Assembly: GCF_004569295.1 (NCBI RefSeq)
Contig: NZ_SPQC01000018.1
Coordinates: 1-51,979 of the forward strand
Direction of reading: 5' to 3'
Source: Rothia nasimurium
GTDB lineage: Bacteria > Actinomycetota > Actinomycetes > Actinomycetales > Micrococcaceae
Length of the DNA stretch: 51,979 nucleotides
This document shows positions 44,837 through 51,979 of the stretch, one piece after another. The notes beneath the pieces are model-generated. The model saw only the letters and a list, made by a program, of their open reading frames with translations. It searched no databases and was not told where the DNA came from. Every line of letters begins with the position of its first letter. The first letter of the stretch is position 1. Made by a program: the position numbers and the translations under genes.

Positions 44837-44901
44837 ATTGTTGCGTATAACAACCTCTCAAGTATAGCGCGGTGGTCTTAAGCCTGCCAAATCACCCCGA
44901 T

Positions 44902-46719
44902 TTAGCCCTCGGTGCTGTTGTTCTCTTCCCAGGCCCGAGCCATGGCGGCAAAGCGGCCGCCGGCCTCGACCAGGGCGGCGGGGGAGCCGTCCTCCACCAC
45001 GCGTCCGTCCGACACCACCAGCACCCGGTCGGCGGTGAGGACCGTGGAGAGGCGGTGGGCAATCACCACAGAGGTGCGCCCCGCCAGCAGGGACTCAAGC
45101 CCCTGCTGCACCAGCTTTTCGGTGGGAATATCGAGGGAGGCTGTGGCTTCATCGAGAATTAGGGCGGCTGGGTCGGCGAGGAAGGCCCGGGCAAAGGAAA
45201 TGAGCTGACGCTGGCCTGCAGAGACCCGCCCGCCGCGCTTAGAGAGGTTGGTATCGAAACCCTGGGGTAGGCCGGTGATGAAGTCGTAGGCCCCGACCTT
45301 GCGGGCCGCCTCGAACACTTCTTCATCGCTGGCGGCCGGGTTGCCCAGGCGGATATTGTCGGCCACGGTGCCCTTGAAAAGGTAGGCCTCCTGGGTGACC
45401 ATGACGACCTCACGGCGCAGCTGCTCATCGGATAGGTCGCGCAGGTCTACCCCGTCGAGGGTGAGCTGACCGTGGGTGACATCGTAGAAACGGGCAATGA
45501 GCTTGGCGATGGTTGATTTACCGGCGCCGGTTTCTCCCACCAGGGCTAGGCGCTGCCCGGCAGGGATGTCGAGGTTCAGGCGGTGTAGGGTGGGGCGTCC
45601 TTCGACGTACTCAAATTCAACTTCGTCAAAGACCAGATGGCCGCTTGCGGGGGCGGTTCGGCGGGCCGGACGCTCGGGTTCGGCTACCTCGGGCTCTTCG
45701 GCGAGGAAGCCCGACACCTTTTCAAGGGCGGAGACCGCTGACTGGAACATGTTGTAGTAGTCCGAGAACATGAAGATAGGTTCAAAGACCCGGTTGGCGT
45801 AGATGACCAGGGCTAGCAGGGTGCCGGCCTGCATGGACCCGCCCAGAATGGAGTAGCCACCGATGACGAGCACAATGGCAACAAAGGTGTTACCCAGAGC
45901 CTGAAGGGCTGGCATGTAGGTGCCGTGCACCTTGATGGACTGCATGACGTGCACCCGGTAGTCCTCGGCGGCGTCCGCGTAGGCTGCGCGCGAGCTTGCC
46001 TCGGCGCGGAAGGCCTTGACGGCGCGTAGGCCGGTGAAGGTCTCGGCAAAGCGGGAGATGATGCGGGCGGACGCCACCCGCTGGGCCCGGTAGGCCAGTT
46101 CAGATTCGCGGCGGAACCAGACGGTGAGCCAGGCGACGGGAAGCATCATCACCAGCAGGGCGAGGCCAGCCCGCCAGTCCATGAGGCAGAGGGCCACAAT
46201 AGTAAAGGAGATGGAAAGCAGCATAGCTGCAAGCTCAGAAAGCCCCGAGTCGAGGAACTGCCGAATCGTATCGAGGTCGCTGGTGAGGCGAGAGATTACG
46301 CGGCCCGAGGTGTAGGTGTCGTGGAAGCCCACCGAGAGTTTTTGGGCGTGCTCAAACATGCGCTGGCGCAGGTCAAAGAGTACCTTCTGGGAAATCTTGT
46401 AGGTGAGCAGAATATTGGTGTAGGTGGCTAAACCGGCGACGACCGCTGCCGCTACATAGAGGGCCGCCAACACAATCGCGTAGCTGCTGTCTCCAGCCAG
46501 CAGGGGTTCTAGGGCGTCGTTGATAGCCGTAGAAATGAGCCAGGGCATGGCCGTGGTCAGGGCTGTTGCCAGAATCACCAGGAAAAGGGTGAAGAGCAGG
46601 TGGCCCCGTACCGGCCGCAGCACATCGAGTAAGAGCGCCACCGACCGGCGGCGAACAGCCTTAGCCTCGCTCTGAGAGAGCTGAATCTTATCTTCTGAAT
46701 CGGTAATTCTCTGGCTCAT
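44902..46719 (-). CDS. ABC exporter half-transporter, catalytic partner
   Basis: A 605-residue fused protein with a six-helix membrane domain (about 25-325) and an NBD (about 360-600). Walker A is GETGAGKS near 397, then the Q-loop in VMVTQEAYLF, signature VSAGQRQ near 499, Walker B with catalytic Glu ALILDEATAS near 519 and H-loop VVIAHRLS. The site is complete. It overlaps the next gene's 3' end by four bases (ATGA) and thus forms a heterodimeric type IV exporter with it. The C-terminal NBD resembles TM288/BmrD-like partners. Lipid or drug export is inferred. Confidence 0.93.
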   Translation of the reverse strand: MSQRITDSEDKIQLSQSEAKAVRRRSVALLLDVLRPVRGHLLFTLFLVILATALTTAMPWLISTAINDALEPLLAGDSSYAIVLAALYVAAAVVAGLATYTNILLTYKISQKVLFDLRQRMFEHAQKLSVGFHDTYTSGRVISRLTSDLDTIRQFLDSGLSELAAMLLSISFTIVALCLMDWRAGLALLVMMLPVAWLTVWFRRESELAYRAQRVASARIISRFAETFTGLRAVKAFRAEASSRAAYADAAEDYRVHVMQSIKVHGTYMPALQALGNTFVAIVLVIGGYSILGGSMQAGTLLALVIYANRVFEPIFMFSDYYNMFQSAVSALEKVSGFLAEEPEVAEPERPARRTAPASGHLVFDEVEFEYVEGRPTLHRLNLDIPAGQRLALVGETGAGKSTIAKLIARFYDVTHGQLTLDGVDLRDLSDEQLRREVVMVTQEAYLFKGTVADNIRLGNPAASDEEVFEAARKVGAYDFITGLPQGFDTNLSKRGGRVSAGQRQLISFARAFLADPAALILDEATASLDIPTEKLVQQGLESLLAGRTSVVIAHRLSTVLTADRVLVVSDGRVVEDGSPAALVEAGGRFAAMARAWEENNSTEG

Positions 46720-48590
46720 CGCCCGCCCTCCTGCATCTTGCTCTCAACCTCACCGGTGTCCGTCGGCCTTGCGGGAGTGAGCTGGGTGTCGGTGCTCATC
46801 AGGTCGCGGTAGATGGGGTTGCTGAGCAGCTCGGTGTGGGTGCCCACCGCAGCTACCTGCCCCTGCTGCAAGAGCACAACCCGGTCGGCCAGAGCCACCG
46901 TAGAGGGCCTGTGGGCCGTGAGCAGAGTGGTGGTTTCGGTCAGCTCCTGCTTGAGCAGCCCCACCACCTTTTCTTCGGTCGTCACGTCGAGGGCAGAGAG
47001 CGGATCATCGAGCAGGAGGACGGCCGGGCTCGCGGCGATAGCGCGCGCTAATGAGAGGCGCTGGCGCTGGCCGCCAGATAGGCTCATACCTTCTTCACCG
47101 ATGACGGTATCGAGTCCATTTGGGAGCTGGTACACATAGTCAGCGGCAGCCACGGTCAGGGCACGGGTCAGAATGGCCTCTTCCTCAGCCGGGGTAAGTC
47201 CGCTGCGGTCTAGACCCAGCAGGACGTTATTGCGCACGCTCGCCGAAAACAGCAGGGGGTCTTCAAAGGCAATTGCCACCTGGGAACGCAGTTCAGGCAG
47301 GGGAAGGGAGGCGATATCGCGACCGTTCAGGCTGATGCTGCCCGAAGTCGGCTCATAGAGCCTCTGCACCAGCTGAAGGACGGTAGACTTACCCGACCCG
47401 GTCGAACCGACCAGGGCAATAATCTCTCCCGGGCGTACCTGCAGGGAGAAGCCGGTGAGTACCTGCTGCTCCTGCTTCCCGTAGCTGAAGGCGACGTCCT
47501 TAAAATCGAGGCGGGCAGCTGCCGCCTCGGGGCGCTCACGGTGGACGGGCAGCATGTCGATATCTTCACCGGCCTCGCCCACCATGACCTGGCGGTGGCG
47601 GTCCATAGAAACACTCGATGCCAGATACATGGAAATCAGCATGCCCGAGCGCTCCACCTGGGTAAACAGGATGGTGGCGGTTGCGAAATAGCTGGTGAGG
47701 ACACCAACCGTCATGACGCCGGTACTCACCAAGTGCAGGCCCCAAAGCAGGGCCACACAGAGGGAGGCTCCGCTAATGAGGGTGGTCTGCATACGGACCC
47801 GCCCCATGGCCCGGCCTCGGGCAACTTCAAGGTCTAGTAGTTCTTGGGCTTCTTGGCGGAACCCGGCCAGGGCGTGCGGGCCCCGCCCCAAGGCCTTGAG
47901 CACGCGTAGACCTTGCACCGATTCTTCGACGGTTGTTGCCAGGTCGCCGGTGTGTTCTTGGGCCTTGCGGGTCAGGGTGCGGAAGGTCAGCACAAACCGC
48001 CAGACGCAGAAGAGAGTCAGCGGCATGCTGGCCAGGAAGACCAGTCCCAGCTGCCAGGAGCCGGTAAACATGTAGAAACTGCCGACAGTTACCTGTACGG
48101 CTACGGTAATGATTTGAATCAGGCCGAAGGCCGTCCAGCGGCGGATAGTGCCCAAATCGCTCATGACACGGGTCAGGAGTTGGCCCGAGGGCCAGCGGTC
48201 GTGGAAGGCCACGGGGGAGCGCAGTAGACGGTCGAAGAGGTCGATGCGCATGGTGTTTTCTACCGTGCTGGCGGGTTCAATAACCAGTTGCCTGCGTAAG
48301 AAGAAAAGGGCGGACTGGGCTAGACCCAGCGCAAAAACCAGGGCGCCGCCTGCCCAGACTGCCCCCACGGTGGGCTGGTCGGTCAGCATGGCATCGACAA
48401 TCCAGCCCAGTACCTGGGGGATAGAGATAGCGATAATGGCTGCGGTGAGTGCTACGAAAAGCCCGCAGACCCAGCGCGCGCGAATAGGGCGGGAATACTG
48501 CCAGAGGGTGATGTCCTGTTCGGTGCGGGCACCGTGGGGCACAGGGGGAGGTATGGGTATGGGGGAGACGCGCAGTAGTCGAGAAGCCAT
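46716..48590 (-). CDS. ABC exporter half-transporter, degenerate-site partner
   Basis: A 624-residue protein with a membrane domain (about 30-325) and an NBD (about 365-600). Walker A is GSTGSGKS near 394, signature LSGGQRQ near 498, and Walker B is VLLLDDPLSALD, with Asp where the catalytic Glu is expected. The H-loop is LLTAHRPS. The degenerate catalytic residue marks it as the non-hydrolytic half of a heterodimer, as in TM287/288 or BmrCD. The signature, by contrast, is canonical here while its partner has VSAGQ. ATG start at 48590, with a nested inverted repeat 7-42 bases upstream. Confidence 0.93.
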   Translation of the reverse strand: MASRLLRVSPIPIPPPVPHGARTEQDITLWQYSRPIRARWVCGLFVALTAAIIAISIPQVLGWIVDAMLTDQPTVGAVWAGGALVFALGLAQSALFFLRRQLVIEPASTVENTMRIDLFDRLLRSPVAFHDRWPSGQLLTRVMSDLGTIRRWTAFGLIQIITVAVQVTVGSFYMFTGSWQLGLVFLASMPLTLFCVWRFVLTFRTLTRKAQEHTGDLATTVEESVQGLRVLKALGRGPHALAGFRQEAQELLDLEVARGRAMGRVRMQTTLISGASLCVALLWGLHLVSTGVMTVGVLTSYFATATILFTQVERSGMLISMYLASSVSMDRHRQVMVGEAGEDIDMLPVHRERPEAAAARLDFKDVAFSYGKQEQQVLTGFSLQVRPGEIIALVGSTGSGKSTVLQLVQRLYEPTSGSISLNGRDIASLPLPELRSQVAIAFEDPLLFSASVRNNVLLGLDRSGLTPAEEEAILTRALTVAAADYVYQLPNGLDTVIGEEGMSLSGGQRQRLSLARAIAASPAVLLLDDPLSALDVTTEEKVVGLLKQELTETTTLLTAHRPSTVALADRVVLLQQGQVAAVGTHTELLSNPIYRDLMSTDTQLTPARPTDTGEVESKMQEGGR

Positions 48591-48596
48591 AGTAAT

Positions 48597-48632
48597 CTAT
48601 CTTATATTTGCATTCCTGCAAAAACCAGATAG
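48597..48632. promoter_or_regulatory. Nested inverted repeat upstream of ABC exporter
   Basis: CTATCT (48597-48602) and AGATAG (48627-48632) flank TTTGCA-TTCC-TGCAAA (48607-48622). The 36-base dyad lies between the metallophosphoesterase stop and the ABC start. It may be an operator; TTTGCA/TGCAAA loosely resembles the TetR operator arms at 30656-30687. Confidence 0.45.
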
Positions 48633-48633
48633 G

Positions 48634-49587
48634 TTACCGGGTTGTCAGCGTCACCAGTACAGCTTCGGGCGGGCAGAAGAGTCGCACCTGGGCATAGCGT
48701 GAGGTACCCAGGCCAGCCGTTACCTGCACAGGCACGTCCCCCTGGTAGGAGAGACCCTTGGCCCGGGCCGGGGGTAGGTCACAGTTGGACACTAGGGCCC
48801 GCCCACCCGGGAGGCACACCTGCCCACCGTGAGTATGGCCCGCGAAGATAGCCTGGGCGCCGTCGTCCGCAAACCGGTCCAGGGTGCGCAGGTAAGGGGC
48901 ATGGCAGACACCCAGGCGGACGCTCGGGCCCGGCTCCGCGTCGAAAGCGGTGGGGGAGAAACCGGGGTGGCGGTCGTACTCCAGGTGGGGGTCGTCCACC
49001 CCGGAGAACTCTAGGCGCAGCCCTCCCAGGGGGAGCGTCTCATAGCGGTTAATCAGCCCTACCCAGCCGCGGGTATCGAAGGCATCGTGCATCACCTGGG
49101 TGGGGAGTACCGCGCGGGTCTGGTCGTTGGCCTCGTCCCCGGTGTTCTTCTTCCAGAGGTAGCGGGCCGGGTTCTTGGGCACCGGGGCAAAGTAGCAGTT
49201 AGAGCCCGGCACATAGACACCCGGATAATCCAGCAGGAGGTCCAGGGCCTCTAGCAGAGCGGGAAGGCCGTCGAGGTGGGAGAGGTTATCGCCGGTATTG
49301 ATGACCAGGTCAGGCTCTAGCTCGGCCAGAGAATGCATAAAGGCGGTTTTCTGGGTCTGCCCCGGAATCATGTGCATATCCGAGATATGCAGGATCTTGA
49401 AGTCGGGGCTACCTGCCGGCAGAATCGGCAGGGTTTCCCGGCGCACCTGGAAGTTATTGAGCTCAATAAAGTGGGCATAAGCGGCCGTGGCGGCCCCAGC
49501 TACGGCACCCGCTGCCAGAACCGCTGAAAGGGTCTGGGCAAGAGCGCCAGCTGAAGCCGCCACGCCACGAGAATTCTGAGAATTCAA
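48634..49587 (-). CDS. Metallophosphoesterase with N-terminal membrane anchor
   Basis: A 317-residue calcineurin-like phosphoesterase. An N-terminal hydrophobic segment (AGALAQTLSAVLAAGAVAGAATAAY, about 12-36) anchors it. The catalytic motifs follow: LHISDMHM (DxH), INTGDNL (GDxx), GSNCYFAP in place of the usual GN(H/D)D, and AGHTHGGQV (GHxH). Membrane-anchored members occur beside class A penicillin-binding proteins in actinobacteria, as here, nine bases downstream of the PBP stop. The Cys in GSNCYF replaces the common Asp; Asn, the metal bridge, is kept. ATG start. Substrate unknown. Confidence 0.9.
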   Translation of the reverse strand: MNSQNSRGVAASAGALAQTLSAVLAAGAVAGAATAAYAHFIELNNFQVRRETLPILPAGSPDFKILHISDMHMIPGQTQKTAFMHSLAELEPDLVINTGDNLSHLDGLPALLEALDLLLDYPGVYVPGSNCYFAPVPKNPARYLWKKNTGDEANDQTRAVLPTQVMHDAFDTRGWVGLINRYETLPLGGLRLEFSGVDDPHLEYDRHPGFSPTAFDAEPGPSVRLGVCHAPYLRTLDRFADDGAQAIFAGHTHGGQVCLPGGRALVSNCDLPPARAKGLSYQGDVPVQVTAGLGTSRYAQVRLFCPPEAVLVTLTTR

Positions 49588-49595
49588 GGGAGTCC

Positions 49596-51725
49596 TTACT
49601 GGTTAGTACCAAGAACCGTGTTCGAGGGGGTATCGAACTTATCGGTGTTGTAGTTCTTAGCCTGGGCCTGCATGAATTTCTGCCATTGGGCACCTGCGTA
49701 GGTGGCACCGTCCACGTAGTCCAGAACCTTACCGTTGATGGAAAGGCCGTTGAGGGAACGTGAACCGTTCTCCATGTTGCCTACCCATGATGCGGTGGAG
49801 AGGCCGCGGGTGTAGCCCACCATCCAGGTCTGGGTTGAGTTGTTGGTGGTACCGGTCTTAGCGGCGGACGCATCGGCCAAGCCGATACCGCGCTGGTAAC
49901 CTGAGCCGTCTACCAGAACCTGCTTGAGTACGTAGCTCACACCGTTGGCAACGTCTTCTTCAAGTACGCGCTCACAGGTGGACTCGTAGGCCTTAACTTC
50001 GGTGTCGTTCTTGCTGACGGTTTCAAGTGAACGGGGCTCACAGTAGGTGCCGCCGCTAGCAAAAGTGGCGTAGGCCGAAGCCATAATCAGGGGGGTGGTA
50101 CCCTGGTCCCAACCACCCAGAAGGTAGGAGGGGCGGGTGATGGTGTAGGGGTCTGCCCCATTACCGTCGGTGATACGGAGCTTGGCACGTAGGTCGTTGA
50201 GGGCACATGCATCGGTCACCGACGCCATCTTGATGGCGTAGGAGTTAATGGAGTTCTTCAGGCCGTAGGCCACGGTGCCCCAGCTCTGGTTACCACCTTC
50301 AGCGTTGGTGAAGACGTAGCCATCAGCATCTTCGGAGGTAACAAAGCCGCCGTCCTCGCACTTAGCAGGCCACTGGAAGCTCTTGGGGTAGCTGAGGGAA
50401 GTGCCATCAATGGTGGCGTTGACGCCCTTGCCGTCCTTAATCCACTGGGCCAGAATCACGGACTTGAAGGTTGAGCCGGGCTGGAAGCCTGCGGTGCCAC
50501 CGTGGGAGACACCCACGTTGAAGTTGAAGTAGTTATCCGCAAAGTCAGTCTGGTCAGAGTCACCGTAACCGGAGTTCTGAGCCATGGCAATAATCTTGCC
50601 GGTGCCGGGTTCAACAGAAACCAGAGATGCGCTAACGCGGTCGGGATTGTTGCTTGAGGGCTGGGTAGTCTCAACCTGGGTCTTGGCGTCCTTCTGAGCG
50701 TCAGCATCAACGGTAGTAACGATCTTGTAGCCACCGCGGTAGAGGGCATTCGCACGGTCGTCCTCGGTGGCACCATAGGTCTCGTCGTTCAGGAAATCAT
50801 AGATAGCGTAGTAGCAGAAATGCGCAAAGTCGCCGGCGGTTGAGCAGCCCATGGGGGTGGTGTGAATATCGAGAGTAATCTCTTCATTCAGGGCGTCCGA
50901 GTACTCGTCCTCGGTAATCTTGCCGTCGCGGAGCATGGTGCCCAGCACTACATCGCGGCGTTGCTTAGACAGCTCGGGGTTAACATCGGGGCGGTAGACG
51001 TTGGGTGAAACCACCATGCCCGCCAGAATCGCCGACTGGGAGATACTGAGCTCTGAGGCTGAGATGCCCCAGTAGTAGTAGGCTGCGGCCTCTACACCGT
51101 AGTTGGAACCGCCCAGGTTGATGATGTTGAGGTAGCCCTCAAGAATCTGGTCCTTAGAGAGGTTCTGCTCCATCGAGATAGCCAGCTTCATTTCCTTGAT
51201 CTTATCAAGGTAGTCCTTATTAGCACCCAGGGTACTGGCCTCGGTACCTGCCTGTTCAGCTGCGTCAATGAGCAGATTATTGACGTACTGCTGGGTCAGG
51301 GTAGAAGCGCCCTGACGGGTCTCAGGGTTAATGACGTTGTTGACCAGGGCGCGGGCGATACCCATGGGGGAAACCGCACCGTGCTCGTAGAAGTTACGGT
51401 CTTCGGACGAAAGAATCGCGTCCTTCATGTGCTGGGAAATATCATTCAGCGCCACCTCGGTGCGGTTCTGAGAGTAGTAGGACGCCAGCTCAGTCTTGCC
51501 GTCATTCGCGTAGATAACGGACGGCTGAGAGAGCGGTCCGTCGCTGAGGGAAGCGGGCAGACTCTTAAACCAGTTCATTGATGCATTGATAGATGCACTC
51601 AGGGCCGTGGTGGGCGGCACCATAATCAGCGCCGCAATAAAACCGGCAATGATGCTCAGCGCAACAAACTGAACAAGGTCGCCGGGGCTACGGCGCCTCT
51701 TTCGCACATTCTTTGAAGAAGCCAT
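49596..51725 (-). CDS. Class A penicillin-binding protein (glycosyltransferase GT51 plus transpeptidase)
   Basis: A 709-residue bifunctional peptidoglycan synthase. There is one membrane helix near 18-40 (FVALSIIAGFIAALIMV), a GT51 domain (about 60-265) with SEDRNFYEHGAVSPMGIARA and RQGASTLTQQYVNN, and a transpeptidase domain (about 330-690) with the active Ser in PGSTFKS near 422, SIN near 494 and KTGTTNNS near 615. No PASTA domain is present. It polymerises and cross-links glycan outside the membrane. ATG start. It is first in a probable operon with the metallophosphoesterase. Confidence 0.95.
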   Translation of the reverse strand: MASSKNVRKRRRSPGDLVQFVALSIIAGFIAALIMVPPTTALSASINASMNWFKSLPASLSDGPLSQPSVIYANDGKTELASYYSQNRTEVALNDISQHMKDAILSSEDRNFYEHGAVSPMGIARALVNNVINPETRQGASTLTQQYVNNLLIDAAEQAGTEASTLGANKDYLDKIKEMKLAISMEQNLSKDQILEGYLNIINLGGSNYGVEAAAYYYWGISASELSISQSAILAGMVVSPNVYRPDVNPELSKQRRDVVLGTMLRDGKITEDEYSDALNEEITLDIHTTPMGCSTAGDFAHFCYYAIYDFLNDETYGATEDDRANALYRGGYKIVTTVDADAQKDAKTQVETTQPSSNNPDRVSASLVSVEPGTGKIIAMAQNSGYGDSDQTDFADNYFNFNVGVSHGGTAGFQPGSTFKSVILAQWIKDGKGVNATIDGTSLSYPKSFQWPAKCEDGGFVTSEDADGYVFTNAEGGNQSWGTVAYGLKNSINSYAIKMASVTDACALNDLRAKLRITDGNGADPYTITRPSYLLGGWDQGTTPLIMASAYATFASGGTYCEPRSLETVSKNDTEVKAYESTCERVLEEDVANGVSYVLKQVLVDGSGYQRGIGLADASAAKTGTTNNSTQTWMVGYTRGLSTASWVGNMENGSRSLNGLSINGKVLDYVDGATYAGAQWQKFMQAQAKNYNTDKFDTPSNTVLGTNQ

Positions 51726-51846
51726 TGCATCAGTTTATCGGCTCAGGGCGAAAAGCGCACCGGCGTGCATGTCACAGCCACCCAAGAAAAACCTGTGAGA
51801 GGTGTAAGAGTCGTCTTTTTAGCCCCGGTGGTCTAGGCTTGGTGCT

Positions 51847-51979
51847 ATGGAAAAATGGGAATACGCAACAGTGCCCCTGATGATTCACGCAACCAAGCAG
51901 ATCCTCGATAACTGGGGTGAAGACGGCTGGGAGCTCGTTACCGTGCTCCCCGGCGCCCCCGCCCCCAGCGGCGCCACCC
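51847..51979 (+). CDS. DUF4177-family small protein, cut by window edge
   Basis: ATG 51847 opens MEKWEYATVPLMIHATKQI, then LDNWGEDGWELVTVLPGAP, and runs off the window after about 44 codons. WEYxTVPL at the start and GEDGWELVxV are the DUF4177 signature: small proteins conserved in actinobacteria near PBP and WhiB genes. No function is known. It is divergent from the PBP gene across 121 bases with no recognised operator. Confidence 0.82.
   Translation, partial: MEKWEYATVPLMIHATKQILDNWGEDGWELVTVLPGAPAPSGAT

Overview
The window looks like a chromosomal segment of a moderately high-GC actinobacterium of the family Micrococcaceae, probably Rothia or a close relative. Pointers are the codon use, the DUF3073 gene, the purF/purM block with a sterol-carrier-family gene beside it, the LutABC/lactate permease island and HspR-type HAIR boxes before clpB. 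No rRNA, CRISPR array or phage was seen. The only tRNA is tRNA-Pro(CGG).

Layout. 1-2160 is an AT-richer graveyard: the start of an IS3-type transposase at the left edge, a surface-protein remnant with in-frame amber stops, and a DDE transposase broken by several frameshifts. 2172-4362 is a divergent metal region: a ferritin-like/VIT transporter behind a recognisable yybP-ykoY (Mn2+) riboswitch, and dps with a DtxR-like box and a perfect inverted repeat upstream. 4449-6901 holds a HAD phosphatase, a membrane protein, a collapsed glutamine amidotransferase and a frameshifted membrane protein. 7038-10809 is clpB (two HAIR operators) and a sirtuin. 10876-17007 is a surface/polyphosphate-like cluster: DUF4956, VTC-domain protein, beta-helix lipoprotein, DUF3073, phosphodiester glycosidase and a broken glycosyltransferase. 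Two of its promoters share tandem 11-bp repeats. 17087-21933 (minus) carries purM, purF, a small membrane protein, a sterol-carrier-family protein and an asparaginase. 22066-26758 is a complete beta-glucoside operon (bglF, bglA, licT-like) with promoter, antiterminator site and terminator, bracketed by two 73-bp direct repeats. 26916-30689 is an MMPL exporter with its TetR regulator and operator. 30811-33103 is purD and purC. 33100-39386 is the lactate regulon: FadR-family regulator, lactate permease and lutABC, with an identical operator-like 15-mer before each arm. 39409-43977 holds a frameshifted CPA2 antiporter, an acyltransferase-like membrane protein and NhaA with a cysteine-less thioredoxin-like tail. 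44054-51979 has a flavin reductase, tRNA-Pro, a heterodimeric ABC exporter, a metallophosphoesterase, a class A penicillin-binding protein and the start of a DUF4177 gene.

Themes. Several regulatory circuits can be read directly: Mn riboswitch, HAIR boxes, LicT antitermination, lactate operators and TetR tandem operators. A striking number of genes are broken by one-base or nonsense changes. Two of these breaks sit in 7-base C/G runs, so phase variation, true decay or consensus error must be separated. An octamer, GCGTCCGC, recurs far more often than expected by eye.
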